A stretch of 64,000 bases of DNA from the NCBI RefSeq assembly GCF_900143255.1, contig NZ_FRDI01000008.1, positions 17,448-81,447 of the forward strand, in the 5' to 3' direction. This DNA comes from Desulfovibrio litoralis DSM 11393 (lineage in GTDB: Bacteria > Desulfobacterota > Desulfovibrionia > Desulfovibrionales > Desulfovibrionaceae). The translations under genes and the position numbers were made by a program. Numbering within the stretch: position 1 is the first letter of the stretch; each line of letters begins with the position of its first letter. The notes under the pieces were generated by a model, which was given only the letters and a program-made list of their open reading frames with translations, was not told the origin of the DNA and searched no databases. Positions 35,001-41,396 of the stretch are shown here, piece by piece.

Positions 35001-35869
35001 GCCAGTTTATGGCGGGACGATTAAAGAGTTTTGATAGAGATATTAAAGACGCAGGCAATTTTTTAGAAATAGAAAGTGGCGTTGTGAAATTCACTCAAAA
35101 ACACGCATTAACGGCAATTGGATACGCTCAGCTTGGCGTTGACATGGTTGTTTTTCATGGGGCTTTAGAACAAGGAATAAAGCTTTATAACGGCAATATG
35201 AAAAAAGCAGTGGCTCACGCTGATCAGGTAGTTAGACTCACTCAAGGTTCGGGGCGGGTCTCTGACCTTTCCGCAATTCAAAGAGGGTCGGAATTAACAA
35301 AAATTATGACCATGTTTTATAGCTTCTTTAATACAATGTATAATTTAACCGCCTTGAATTTTACAGAAATTCAAAGAGCCGAAACAAAAGGCTCTCAAAT
35401 AAGCTTAACAGCCAATTTTATACTTTGGACGCAACTTATACCACTCGCAATGTCAATAGCGTTCCAAGCATTAAAAGGCAAAGAGATGCCGGACGATGAA
35501 GAAGCTTGGTTGAAAATGATTGGGCTTGAATTTTTACAACAAACGGTAGGCATGTTTCCTTTTGCTCGTGATTTCGCTTCTGTTGCTCAAGGATATAATT
35601 ATCAACTAAGCCCTGTTGTTGGCAGTGTTAATATGCTTGTAAGGTCAAGCTATGATATACTGACCGTGTTTGGCGAAGACAAGAAAAAGAAAGGTAAGAA
35701 AAAAGTTAGAAACGAAAAACTTAAAAAAGGCGTTACCGGAGCTATTCGCACAGGGGGGTTTGTTAACGGTATAGCCAGCGAGGGAGTAGCTAGGTTTGTT
35801 GAAAACATTTGGAATTATATGGACGGAACAAGCCCCGAACTTGAACTAAGAAAAACTATTTTAAGGTAA
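29039..35869 (+). CDS. Giant gp16-like ejection protein with MuF-C and HExxH peptidase domains
   Basis: This 2276-residue product is the largest in the window. A Pro/Gln-rich N-terminus (about 30-65) leads to helical regions and a Gly/Ala-rich membrane-active stretch near 265-310. About 860-1015 matches the MuF C-terminal domain (a BECR-nuclease-like fold): LASPVMVFDSKTQADSLVVLTD, VVVAIHLNTVHGNIEVNKIASIHGR, LRYWNKNKSF and LQLPTVMF. Then VSTLFHETAHYFL carries an HExxH zinc-peptidase motif at 1063-1067. The C-terminal third is helical with a membrane-like segment (FILWTQLIPLAMSIAFQAL). It is likely ejected into the host with the genome. No lysozyme-type domain is seen here. Confidence 0.8.
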   Translation: MSLIIEKQQDQNQPNENNNYLYSPRDEETGEDNSFTPPTPPQPVQQTAEPQQVQPLQPKQHKWITKADVERSVMPAIIASEGLTLNNIVQSKTLSKELNLTPEVISQNIAKAEQMALVKRLEQMPAVNNWVAESTENAIIYKEDTAIGKTASFYDENSIKRSIEDIENSAPFKKEFDRWTGSTRESFYHSSGFALSHLGNVFKAIGFDNDNVATKNAYLLRDTLYKYATEERDHLKTSVKSLKVSDFETWDSFTNSSLFNSDFYSEGISDLIGGMTPGLLVTAMGGGNFGYGVMGMSDGGSLEKELLSQGVAPETALSASTAQMGISAILDKVGLEGVFKKNLNKATNSLAKKTINKATATVVAGGREGVTEYLQDLARPLATSWALGENIEQATTRFLNAAKQLDSLVLAFLFGGAGNIGYQATSALQQKQIETQVNDTQEKLKTLDELASESKTRELMPEKFEEFAERASEHSDMKDVYINAETFFQSDIINNEPLLDKLGIDQNMAYTALALGDSIKVPLAKYQTYIAGTPVSDQLKEGVKFSEQDYTVKESKEFSEHEAEKALNVNEEYTALNNELELEKQRHREMLTGAIQQSPNLFTELSSREGGVEEYINTWLHMFENGATRIGGGSLESTLERFKRIKEIKTEAFGGNTKTETNGDINTDDSILTLKDTKNWTEEQFATLTPKQLASLEEEYNQTVAKEVFGKDLLKDKDPRIKHVWGTIDGKSLKRNHPYAYKEIVRNYGVGIFGNAKKGAVGIDVAAQSLVNEKLAPLDFDEEALVSLLSAPRQKIGNVLYQEDTDLTPAFLPELVKKSAELETKEQQAIDYGRRVKEASKKWAEGLNKLQSEKPKANEVLQAGRTSEVLKALGVKDLPTIMLANKMKSVLEDKGLPLSFIKTIPEQLASPVMVFDSKTQADSLVVLTDYIHEGMPVVVAIHLNTVHGNIEVNKIASIHGRSGKAGFIKEQIQSGNLRYWNKNKSFTLNRALSGLQLPTVMFNAKRFDDNKILTDKDIVKPIYEEEFYQDKKTAKPPRGSLKVADDGYTVTLSENANVSTLFHETAHYFLLEIKHMVDNGLVDESLQADYQTILDYLEVKNNNINRDQHEEFAKAVESYLMEGNAPNSKLAKAFARFKRWLTNLYKNSLQLKVPLNDGIRGVFDRLIANEVEVRQTAYNNELNDLTNKQLDALGVVGPDRSFVKSLMEQAIEKATEKRFIRNTKNRRERLKGFAQEAKTELEKQQVYKLRKDLGNKDANGEVKALDKETIAALFGVETANKLQKKLKVGSLKNQGGNPAKIAKEYGYKNVDEMVADLLNSAPISYHINEIVKKRNAQFEKNNIDPEALLLEQEEIETQFAFINRHVAKLNGSEHIEQAKIDDAAVIKMQGMPLSRAVSHKSFLNAMRFARRRELLAISKGEWKTAYESGLQVRFNLAFAKLALENQKNIDTFTKSVKSFVNNKKADPNARYMVMALGLRYGITKADTRLADGRSHKTFVDWIEQSKDQGYDLIVDDNIMYNDGKPLNKLTVGEYEALKEQLNQIMTIEENLRTIKTEQGKIELEALTTEIADSITAKNKIKTHNLVADDNAIKQTIAGVHYGLAKVETTMMQVDGNNQGLLWLHGYKPVSDALDNKNIRMTKEQAKVEAIFRKHFTQKELNSLSDKTIAIEGLNETIDNYGLKNKVKNKIKGFISFNNKEVLHSKENLLCVALNLGNGINRQRLLASGLTQDNILAITDKLTQKDWEFCQDIWDFLESFREESFALEERLRGLRPQKVEASPVITKYGTFRGGYYPIAYDVKKSENARQFNEKELMKDEFGGTHTQTKQGHLKQRAKQGLGTPLIYNFGVLTSHAYNVVHDITMREAILDTAKIFRDKKVSTALTQSLGTKGHGIFMPWLKDIAREKKEPSTYIESSMRWFRSRTTTFVLGYKLGTVILQSTGFAIAANRIGAKNLALGFKKVFGNGLNPIEQTKQINALWAETKDLSQFMAGRLKSFDRDIKDAGNFLEIESGVVKFTQKHALTAIGYAQLGVDMVVFHGALEQGIKLYNGNMKKAVAHADQVVRLTQGSGRVSDLSAIQRGSELTKIMTMFYSFFNTMYNLTALNFTEIQRAETKGSQISLTANFILWTQLIPLAMSIAFQALKGKEMPDDEEAWLKMIGLEFLQQTVGMFPFARDFASVAQGYNYQLSPVVGSVNMLVRSSYDILTVFGEDKKKKGKKKVRNEKLKKGVTGAIRTGGFVNGIASEGVARFVENIWNYMDGTSPELELRKTILR

Positions 35870-35887
35870 AAAGGAGATAGAAAACAA

Positions 35888-37120
35888 GTGAGTATAATCA
35901 CACAAAAAAACAAAGTTTCGTATCTCGGAAACAGTTCTGCAAGTTTGTTTCCTATTGATTTTCCATTAACAGCGGATATTTTAAAAGAAGATTATTTAAA
36001 AGTCGTTATTACGGATACGGACGGGAAGATTACGCCGGCAGACAAAAACAATTATAGACTAGAACAAAGTGGCGGAAGTTATAGCCTACGCTACCCTTTA
36101 GCGGGCGATTTATTACCAAACGGGTATAAGCTTACCATTTTAAGAGAAGTGCCGTTTATTCAGCCTTTAGACTTAGCAAACGGCGGGTCTTTTAGTTCTG
36201 ATGTTATTGAAGGGGCTTTTGACTTTCAAGAGTTCCAAATTCAACAATTAAGTGAAAAGTTTGAACGCACCCCAACCTTCCCTCTCGGTAGCTTAACAGA
36301 CGGAGAAACAGCTTATAACGCTTTTATTAATAACGTAGCTAAAGCCGAAGCGGGAGCAATAACTGCCACAGCCGAAGCAGACAGGGCGAAGTTAAACGCC
36401 GATACTGCGGAACAGTACGCCAGCCAGCTCACAGGTTTAACCGCCACCGCTGAAACAACAGAGGCAGGCACAGAGGCAGAAGCGGAATATAACCCTGATA
36501 CTGGCTTACTCCTTTTAAAAATACCAAAAGGAGACAAAGGCGAACCGGGAGATAAAGGAGAACCCGGGGACAGCTTTAAAGGACAAGAGGCTCTTGACGA
36601 AAAGCTAAGGTTATTTGAACAGCAGATTAAGCAAATAAAAGCAGATAACGAAAAAGCCTTTAAAAAAGTCATCATGATGTGGGGCGGTTTAATAACTGAA
36701 ATTCCAGAAGGTTTTGTACTATGCGATGGCACAAACGGTACGCCTGACCTTCGGGATAAATTTATTCTTGGGGCTGGTGCTTGCGAAGACTACAAAGAAG
36801 TTGGCGAAAGCGGTGGCAGTTATAATGCTACTACTGAGAATACAACAGCGGTTAATAATGCAACAACGCTGACGGTTGCACAAATCTCAGCACATAAACA
36901 TGAATTTTATGGTGCAAGTGGTTCTGGTTCGAAGGCTGCTATTACTGCAAATTCGGATCATTCGATCACAGCTGTACAAATTTACAACGGAGCAAAACTG
37001 TCATCTGCGATGGATAACACAGGCGGTGGACAACCACACAACCACGACCAAAAACCGCACGACCATAAAGTAACGGTAACGCCACCGTACTACGTTTTAG
37101 CGTTTATTCAAAAACTGTAA
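35888..37120 (+). CDS. Tail fibre with T7-like N-terminus, collagen-like repeat and collar domain
   Basis: This 410-residue fibre starts at GTG 35888 behind AAAGGAGATAG. The N-terminus (NKVSYLGNSSASLFPIDFPL ... LEQSGGSYSLRYPLAGDLLPNGYKLTILREVPFIQ) resembles the T7 gp17 N-terminal tail-attachment domain. A short triple-helix-like run GDKGEPGDKGEPGDS lies near 215-230, then a coiled coil. The tip is a phage collar domain (MWGGLITEIPEGFVLCDGTNGTPDLRDKFILGAG). The last 60 residues carry His/Asn-rich turns (QPHNHDQKPHDHK) that could bind metal, and presumably hold the receptor-contacting tip. Confidence 0.85.
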   Translation: MSIITQKNKVSYLGNSSASLFPIDFPLTADILKEDYLKVVITDTDGKITPADKNNYRLEQSGGSYSLRYPLAGDLLPNGYKLTILREVPFIQPLDLANGGSFSSDVIEGAFDFQEFQIQQLSEKFERTPTFPLGSLTDGETAYNAFINNVAKAEAGAITATAEADRAKLNADTAEQYASQLTGLTATAETTEAGTEAEAEYNPDTGLLLLKIPKGDKGEPGDKGEPGDSFKGQEALDEKLRLFEQQIKQIKADNEKAFKKVIMMWGGLITEIPEGFVLCDGTNGTPDLRDKFILGAGACEDYKEVGESGGSYNATTENTTAVNNATTLTVAQISAHKHEFYGASGSGSKAAITANSDHSITAVQIYNGAKLSSAMDNTGGGQPHNHDQKPHDHKVTVTPPYYVLAFIQKL

Positions 37121-37145
37121 AAACAATAAATAAAGAGTTAAAACC

Positions 37146-37805
37146 ATGAACATAACAGTAATTCCGAGTGATAAAATAATTATCGTAGACGGCGAAGCTC
37201 TCTATTTTGATTATAAAGCTAATCCGAATGTCCACGCTATTCAATACGCAGACGGCAAAGGTTGGATAGAGTTCAAAAACAAACCAAACGAGCCGATCGA
37301 AACTGAAGAAGAATATAAAAACGATGTTGAAGAGTTCCTAATACTCTGGCAAGCCGAAAAAGCCCGCATAAACGAAGAACTGGCGAAGCTTGAAGCGGAA
37401 AGGAATAAGCCTTTGACGTTACTTGAAGCCCGAAACAAAGCTTATGATTTAATCAAACAAGCCCGTGATAACCGCATGAATAACGGCGGGATAGTCTGGA
37501 ATGATTATCTTGTGTCTTGTGATGAAGAAGCTCTCAATAAAATAGCTCAAACAACTTTACAATTTATAACCAAAAGAATTGTATCAAAAGAATGGAAGAT
37601 GTCTGATGGCGAATATGCGTTCTTAGATGAAAATCTGTTTTTTGAAATGGCTACGGCTGTTGGAATGTTGGTTGATGCTTGTTATATTGTAGAAAAAGAA
37701 AAACGCAAAACAATTGAACAATACGGCACAGCCGAAGAGATTTTAAACTGGCTTAATGACTCTAAAAACTTACATGACGGCTATCCGAGCGACGGGGCGG
37801 AGTAA
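37146..37805 (+). CDS. DUF4376 tail-fibre-associated protein
   Basis: This 219-residue protein has an N-terminal beta part (ITVIPSDKIIIVDGEALYFDYKANPNVHAIQYADGKGWIEF), a coiled coil (ILWQAEKARINEELAKLEAERN) and a C-terminal alpha domain matching DUF4376 (RNKAYDLIKQARDNRMNNGGIVWNDYLV ... FLDENLFFEMATAVG). Such genes follow tail fibres and are thought to be fibre chaperones or tip proteins. It is the last structural gene of the rightward late operon. Confidence 0.78.
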   Translation: MNITVIPSDKIIIVDGEALYFDYKANPNVHAIQYADGKGWIEFKNKPNEPIETEEEYKNDVEEFLILWQAEKARINEELAKLEAERNKPLTLLEARNKAYDLIKQARDNRMNNGGIVWNDYLVSCDEEALNKIAQTTLQFITKRIVSKEWKMSDGEYAFLDENLFFEMATAVGMLVDACYIVEKEKRKTIEQYGTAEEILNWLNDSKNLHDGYPSDGAE

Positions 37806-37806
37806 A

Positions 37807-37881
37807 ATGAGCGTCTTTATGGCTGTCATAAATGCGTGTTATCGGCGTTTGAAATGGTTAAAACGCTCAAGGCTTGAGTAG
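37807..37881 (+). CDS. Possible 24-residue basic peptide
   Basis: An ATG one base after the preceding stop opens 24 codons to TAG 37879-37881: a short hydrophobic start (MSVFMAVINACY) then RRLKWLKRSRLE. This is a plausible hydrophobic-basic mini-protein, but there is no independent ribosome-binding site. It could equally be chance. Confidence 0.2.
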   Translation: MSVFMAVINACYRRLKWLKRSRLE

Positions 37882-37939
37882 TTTTTAGAGGATAAACGTT
37901 AAAAGTTTAAATAATGATTCTCTTTATTGACAAAAAAAC

Positions 37940-38039
37940 ACAAGACGGCGTATATGTATTTTACCGTCTTGTGTACTCGTCTCTTGGATAGAGACAACTC
38001 GTAAAAAAAAAGCTCGTTAGAAATAGCGAGCTTTTTTTG
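37940..38039. terminator. Tandem terminators at the end of the late operon
   Basis: ACAAGACGG (37940-37948) pairs perfectly with CCGTCTTGT (37964-37972). A second hairpin AAGCTCG-TTAGAAATAG-CGAGCTT (38010-38032) is flanked by A8 and T7 runs, making it bidirectional. The second ends both the late rightward operon and the leftward membrane-protein pair. Confidence 0.8.
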
Positions 38040-38054
38040 TTTTAAAAATGTTTT

Positions 38055-38564
38055 TTACGCACTTTGTTCTTGAAGAAAATCACGAACATTAAAATAATTT
38101 TTAATAAACTTAACGCTCTTACCTGTTTCATTTAGTATTAAATATAAAATCACAAGTATGATTTTAAGCGGTTTCCCTGTGTTATAGTTAAAAACATCAA
38201 GTGAAATAGAAAAGAACTCTTTTAACAAATTATGTGGGATTGTACTATTTTTATTTACAAGACAGTGCATATCTTTAATAAGTTTCGGTGAGTTCATTTT
38301 TTTGCTAATAACAAAACTTAAAATCCCGATAAAATCTTTTTCTTCGATTGTTCTCAACATGCTGTTTATTACTTTAACAAACAAAACAAATTCTGGGCTT
38401 TTTTCGTCTATTTCGCCTTTCATAGCACGCATAAAAAGAGCGTCTCTAACCGCAAAAAGGCGAAACCTAAAGACATCATAATGGCTTTTTATTCGTATAT
38501 TTAGATTGGCATACATTAATATCCAACAACATAAAAGTATAATAAAAGAATTAAAAAATATCAT
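38055..38564 (-). CDS. Membrane-anchored protein of unknown function (moron)
   Basis: This 169-residue protein has an N-terminal TM helix (IFFNSFIILLCCWILMYANL, about 2-22) and a mainly helical, basic cytoplasmic domain. It runs against the late operon and follows a second membrane-protein gene by 3 bp. Extra leftward genes at the prophage end are often expressed in the lysogen and can block superinfection; that role is only inferred. Confidence 0.55.
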   Translation of the reverse strand: MIFFNSFIILLCCWILMYANLNIRIKSHYDVFRFRLFAVRDALFMRAMKGEIDEKSPEFVLFVKVINSMLRTIEEKDFIGILSFVISKKMNSPKLIKDMHCLVNKNSTIPHNLLKEFFSISLDVFNYNTGKPLKIILVILYLILNETGKSVKFIKNYFNVRDFLQEQSA

Positions 38565-38567
38565 AAA

Positions 38568-38984
38568 TTACTCCATTTTATCATCACACGAACTAGGGTA
38601 ATGTTGCTTGAGAGGTTTTAAAGTCCCGTCTTTTAAGCCAAGCATTAATGCCGTTCTTTCTTCAGCAAGCCTTTTAAGCTCTTTTTTAAGATAGTTTTTT
38701 TCTCTTTTAGACCATAAAAAGTATAAAACAAAAACCGCAGGCATCAAGATATAAGACAAATTATCAAATTTTAATATATCAATAAAAGTTAATAAAACAC
38801 GTCCAGAGTCTTCAGGGGTTAACTTATAAGAAATAAAGCCTAAATCGAAAACAAAACCTGCAATAATAAGACCAATTATGTTTCCTGAATTAATAAGCTG
38901 TAATACTCCACGCACAAGCACCATCGCAACGTCAGCCCAAGAATGCCCCCTTGTTAGATCGTTAGATTTTTGACCCCTTGGCAT
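38568..38984 (-). CDS. Two-TM membrane protein of unknown function (moron)
   Basis: I start at ATG 38984 (MPRGQKSNDL), preceded by GGAGA, giving 138 residues; an upstream in-frame ATG at 39005 contains that Shine-Dalgarno. TM segments lie near 20-48 (VLVRGVLQLINSGNIIGLIIAGFVFDLGF) and 78-98 (YILMPAVFVLYFLW). A basic coiled-coil tail follows (KREKNYLKKELKRLAEER). It is paired with the next gene in a leftward unit; no family recognised. Confidence 0.55.
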   Translation of the reverse strand: MPRGQKSNDLTRGHSWADVAMVLVRGVLQLINSGNIIGLIIAGFVFDLGFISYKLTPEDSGRVLLTFIDILKFDNLSYILMPAVFVLYFLWSKREKNYLKKELKRLAEERTALMLGLKDGTLKPLKQHYPSSCDDKME

Positions 38985-39202
38985 GAGTTTCTCTCCATTG
39001 TGCATTTACGCAAATTAGCGAAATTTATTTAGCAATATAGAAATAAGACTTTTGCCCTTTTCCGTCAAGCGTTTTATAATACAACAACGGTTATCAAAGG
39101 ATATTAACGAACATTAAAGAACTTTTAAGCTTTTTTCGTATTGTCTTTATCGTATTTTTTTTATACAAAAGTATAAACGATATTTTAAAACATGGGGGTT
39201 TT

Positions 39203-39550
39203 ATGAAAAAGGTTCTCTTGCTTCTTTTGTGTGTAGTTGGCGTTTTTTGTTTGGCGGGGTGTGCTGCTAAAACTGTTAGCCCTGACGGGCTTAAAGTGAA
39301 GATTGTGTATGAAAAGCCACAAGGCGATTGCACAGAACTTGGAGAAGTTGTCGGAACTCAGGGCAATTGGTTTACTGGTGGAATGACACCAAACAAACAG
39401 CTTGTTGAAGGTGCTAGAAACGACATGAGAAACGAAGCAGGGAAAATGGGAGCAACTCATGTATGGTTAAGAGATTTAAGCGCTCACACTGGGGCATACT
39501 CTGAAACCGTTAACGCTTTAGGTATAGGCGTTGCTTACCGTTGTCAATAA
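39203..39550 (+). CDS. DUF4156-like lipoprotein
   Basis: This 115-residue lipoprotein has a type II signal peptide: MKKVLLLLLCVVGVFC then the lipobox LAGC. The mature part (KIVYEKPQGDCTELGEVVGTQG, then ARNDMRNEAGKMGATHVWL, ending GVAYRCQ) fits the DUF4156 group of small outer-membrane lipoproteins. Carried by a prophage and transcribed on its own, it is a candidate surface-modifying or superinfection-excluding moron. A terminator follows. Confidence 0.75.
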   Translation: MKKVLLLLLCVVGVFCLAGCAAKTVSPDGLKVKIVYEKPQGDCTELGEVVGTQGNWFTGGMTPNKQLVEGARNDMRNEAGKMGATHVWLRDLSAHTGAYSETVNALGIGVAYRCQ

Positions 39551-39561
39551 ATTAGAAACAG

Positions 39562-39590
39562 AAGGCGGTTTAACCAACCGCCTTTTTTAA
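39562..39590 (+). terminator. Rho-independent terminator after the lipoprotein gene
   Basis: AAGGCGGTT (39562-39570), a 5-nt loop and AACCGCCTT (39576-39584) followed by T6. The perfect 9-bp stem starts 12 bp after the lipoprotein stop. Confidence 0.88.
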
Positions 39591-39612
39591 TATTTTAAAT
39601 GGGTATGAATTT

Positions 39613-40128
39613 ATGAAAAGATTTTTTTCAGCAACGAAAAATTTGCTTATTATCACTATAGCAATAATATTAGTATTAATAGTAACACATTATATTATAG
39701 ACAATCATAGAGAAATGCTAACAAAAAAGAGGATGTCTTTTGTATTTACTAGCGATTTTGAAGAACGTTCTAAGGCATTAGAAAGTAACAAGGCAGAAGA
39801 CTCGTGGGTCTCTCGCCTTCCGACAAAAACTAGGCAAGAGGTAGTTCAAAGGCAAGAACAAGACCTTAAAGAACTCAAAGCCCATGCAATCCATTGGACT
39901 AGGGCTTTTCACGCAGCAGAAACTTTTTTTTATACATCTCTCTCTTTATATGTAGTTTTTTTATTAAGCTTAGTTGTATATATTATTTTTCAACGCAACC
40001 AGATTTTATTAGAGCTAAAAAATCTTAAAAACAAACTATTGCCACAAAAGCGTAGATGCCCTTTTTGTGCTGAAAAAATAAAAACTGAAGCTATCGTGTG
40101 TAAACATTGCCTAAGGGATATAGTTTAA
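39613..40128 (+). CDS. Membrane protein with C-terminal zinc ribbon (moron)
   Basis: The product has 171 residues: TM1 at about 10-30 (NLLIITIAIILVLIVTHYII), a periplasmic or cytoplasmic charged linker, TM2 near 98-125 (TFFYTSLSLYVVFLLSLVVYIIF), and a C-terminal zinc ribbon CPFCAEKIKTEAIVCKHC. This common double-CxxC module is found at membrane-protein tails. It sits between two terminators in the prophage moron segment. Function is unknown. Confidence 0.6.
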   Translation: MKRFFSATKNLLIITIAIILVLIVTHYIIDNHREMLTKKRMSFVFTSDFEERSKALESNKAEDSWVSRLPTKTRQEVVQRQEQDLKELKAHAIHWTRAFHAAETFFYTSLSLYVVFLLSLVVYIIFQRNQILLELKNLKNKLLPQKRRCPFCAEKIKTEAIVCKHCLRDIV

Positions 40129-40161
40129 TATTTTTATTGACATTTTTCTTATAATATGCTT

Positions 40162-40232
40162 TCGTCTTTATTAGGTGCTTAATAACGCCTTAGTCTGAGA
40201 CGATCCACGCTCGTCAGTTTCGTGGTTTTTTT
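40162..40232 (+). ncRNA. Structured element with terminator upstream of the C4-like RNA
   Basis: CGTCT (40163-40167) can close with AGACG (40198-40202) around a hairpin AGGTG...CGCCT. A terminator follows (CCACG 40205-40209, CGTGG 40221-40225, then T7). Its segments TAATAAC (40180-40186) and GTCTGAGA (40193-40200) are perfectly complementary to the downstream RNA at 40356-40362 and 40347-40354. It could be a target or leader element for that RNA. Confidence 0.4.
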
Positions 40233-40276
40233 GCGTCTAAATAAAAGTCAAGTCTATAAATGATTTTTATTTATGC

Positions 40277-40282
40277 TATAAT
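40277..40282 (+). promoter_or_regulatory. TATAAT -10 box for the C4-like RNA
   Basis: A consensus TATAAT lies 13 bases before the RNA's first stem base (40295). No strong -35 is visible 17 nt upstream (40254-40259). Confidence 0.35.
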
Positions 40283-40289
40283 TATACTT

Positions 40290-40380
40290 ATGTTACTCCG
40301 AGTGTGGGCTAATACAATACCTTGTAAAAGGGAATATGCCCGCCGTTCTCAGACGGTTATTAGCTCTCGGAGTTTTTTTA
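40290..40380 (+). ncRNA. C4-like antisense RNA upstream of the antirepressor gene
   Basis: The outer stem is ACTCCGAG (40295-40302) with CTCGGAGT (40366-40373), an inner stem is GCTAATA (40308-40314) with TATTAGC (40358-40364), an internal hairpin is CCGTTCTCAGACGG-like, and a T7 tail follows. Three blocks are complementary to the antirepressor leader: CTCAGA (40348-40353) to TCTGAG (40405-40410), TTATTA (40357-40362) to TAATAA (40397-40402), and GGAGTTTT (40369-40376) to AAAACTCC (40387-40394). The first masks part of the GAGGGG ribosome-binding site (40408-40413). Position and pairing resemble the C4 RNA of P1/P7, which silences the antirepressor; the family match itself is not tested. Confidence 0.6.
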
Positions 40381-40421
40381 TTTTTTAAAACTCCAATAAT
40401 AAAATCTGAGGGGTTTTTATC

Positions 40422-41252
40422 ATGACTAATTTAGTTGAAACAGTGAACGGCAAAGTTGTTGTATCGTCTTTAAAAGTAGCTGAACATTTTGAAAAACAAC
40501 ATGCCCATGTTTTAAGAGCGTTAAAAAATATTACAAATGATTGTGAGGAATTATTTAACCGCTCCAATTTTGGATTGGTTGAATATATAGACGAAAAAGG
40601 CGAAAGCCGTCCTTGTTACCACTTAACCCGAGATGCCTTTACTTTGCTCGCTATGGGTTTTACTGGTAAAAAGGCTTTAGCGTGGAAGATAAAATATATT
40701 GAAGCTTTTAACAAAATGGAACAAGCTTTATTAAACCACCCTACCACAATCGCAGACCGTAGACCTTTAGACAAGCTGGTTAAAGTTTGGGCTGTTTTAT
40801 TGGGCGGGGACGGCGGGGTTTATCCTCGTTTATGGACGCAAGTTAATTCTCATTTAAATATAACTAATATTGACAAGGCAAGCCCTAAACAAATAAAAAA
40901 GGCTATTAGCTTTGTTCAAGCCCGCATAGATGAACTACAAAGCAATTCAATAGCACCAGCTAAAGAACAACCACAAAAACAACTAGAACTAGCCCCAGTG
41001 GTTAAAGCTTTACCTCCTCGCATTCTTGAGGTAGAAACAGAAATCAAGTATTTAGAGCAAAGATTTAGAACGCTATACACAAATATAACTATAAAGTTAT
41101 CGCCTGATAGTGTTTCATCTAAGGACTTTGCACGAAAAAAAGAAATGCTTGTTATCGGCGAACACTCAACAAACGCAATATTAAGCGGTATAAGTAGCAT
41201 TATTAATCAGCTTAATATTACTAAACGTGTTTATATGAGTTTGAAAGATTAG
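40422..41252 (+). CDS. rha: Rha-family antirepressor
   Basis: This 276-residue protein has an N-terminal Rha/pRha domain (VVVSSLKVAEHFEKQHAHVLRALKNI ... PCYHLTRDAFTLLAMGFTGKKALAWKIKYIEAFNKME), residues about 10-105. A middle ORF6C-like part follows (LVKVWAVLLGGDGGVYPRLWTQVNSHLNI) with a C-terminal helical tail. Rha/antirepressor proteins inactivate phage repressors during induction. The gene is preceded by GAGGGG eight bases from its ATG and by the C4-like RNA, which suggests RNA-level silencing in the lysogen. Confidence 0.88.
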   Translation: MTNLVETVNGKVVVSSLKVAEHFEKQHAHVLRALKNITNDCEELFNRSNFGLVEYIDEKGESRPCYHLTRDAFTLLAMGFTGKKALAWKIKYIEAFNKMEQALLNHPTTIADRRPLDKLVKVWAVLLGGDGGVYPRLWTQVNSHLNITNIDKASPKQIKKAISFVQARIDELQSNSIAPAKEQPQKQLELAPVVKALPPRILEVETEIKYLEQRFRTLYTNITIKLSPDSVSSKDFARKKEMLVIGEHSTNAILSGISSIINQLNITKRVYMSLKD

Positions 41253-41396
41253 GGAAATGTGGGGTAACTTGGTTTTATTTTAACAAGTAAAATCAATAGA
41301 CTACACATAAAAGAGGATTGTATTTATTCCGCCACTTCTAAGTATCTGATTTTAATTAGAAAAAAATCAAATATTTTAGATATTAAGCTTTTTGCG
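41253..41396. other. Right arm of the prophage between antirepressor and attachment repeat
   Basis: No gene lies in these 144 bases. GGGTAAC sits at 41262-41268, with further copies at 41396-41402 and 41407-41413 overlapping the repeat, matching the left-arm sites. The rest is AT-rich. Confidence 0.45.

Noticed and set aside
36313-36732. A 139-codon minus-strand frame antisense to the fibre gene
   Set aside because: It is rich in Ser/Pro/Ala from the collagen-like and repeat coding on the other strand and shows no protein-like pattern.
35888-37120. A diversity-generating retroelement acting on the fibre, as in BPP-1
   Set aside because: No reverse transcriptase, accessory gene or near-repeat of the fibre's 3' end is present nearby; the following gene is a DUF4376 protein.
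40137-40155. TTGACA followed by TATAAT as a promoter for the upstream structured element
   Set aside because: The two hexamers are separated by only 7 nt, far too short for a sigma-70 promoter. Either may be used with another partner, but not together.
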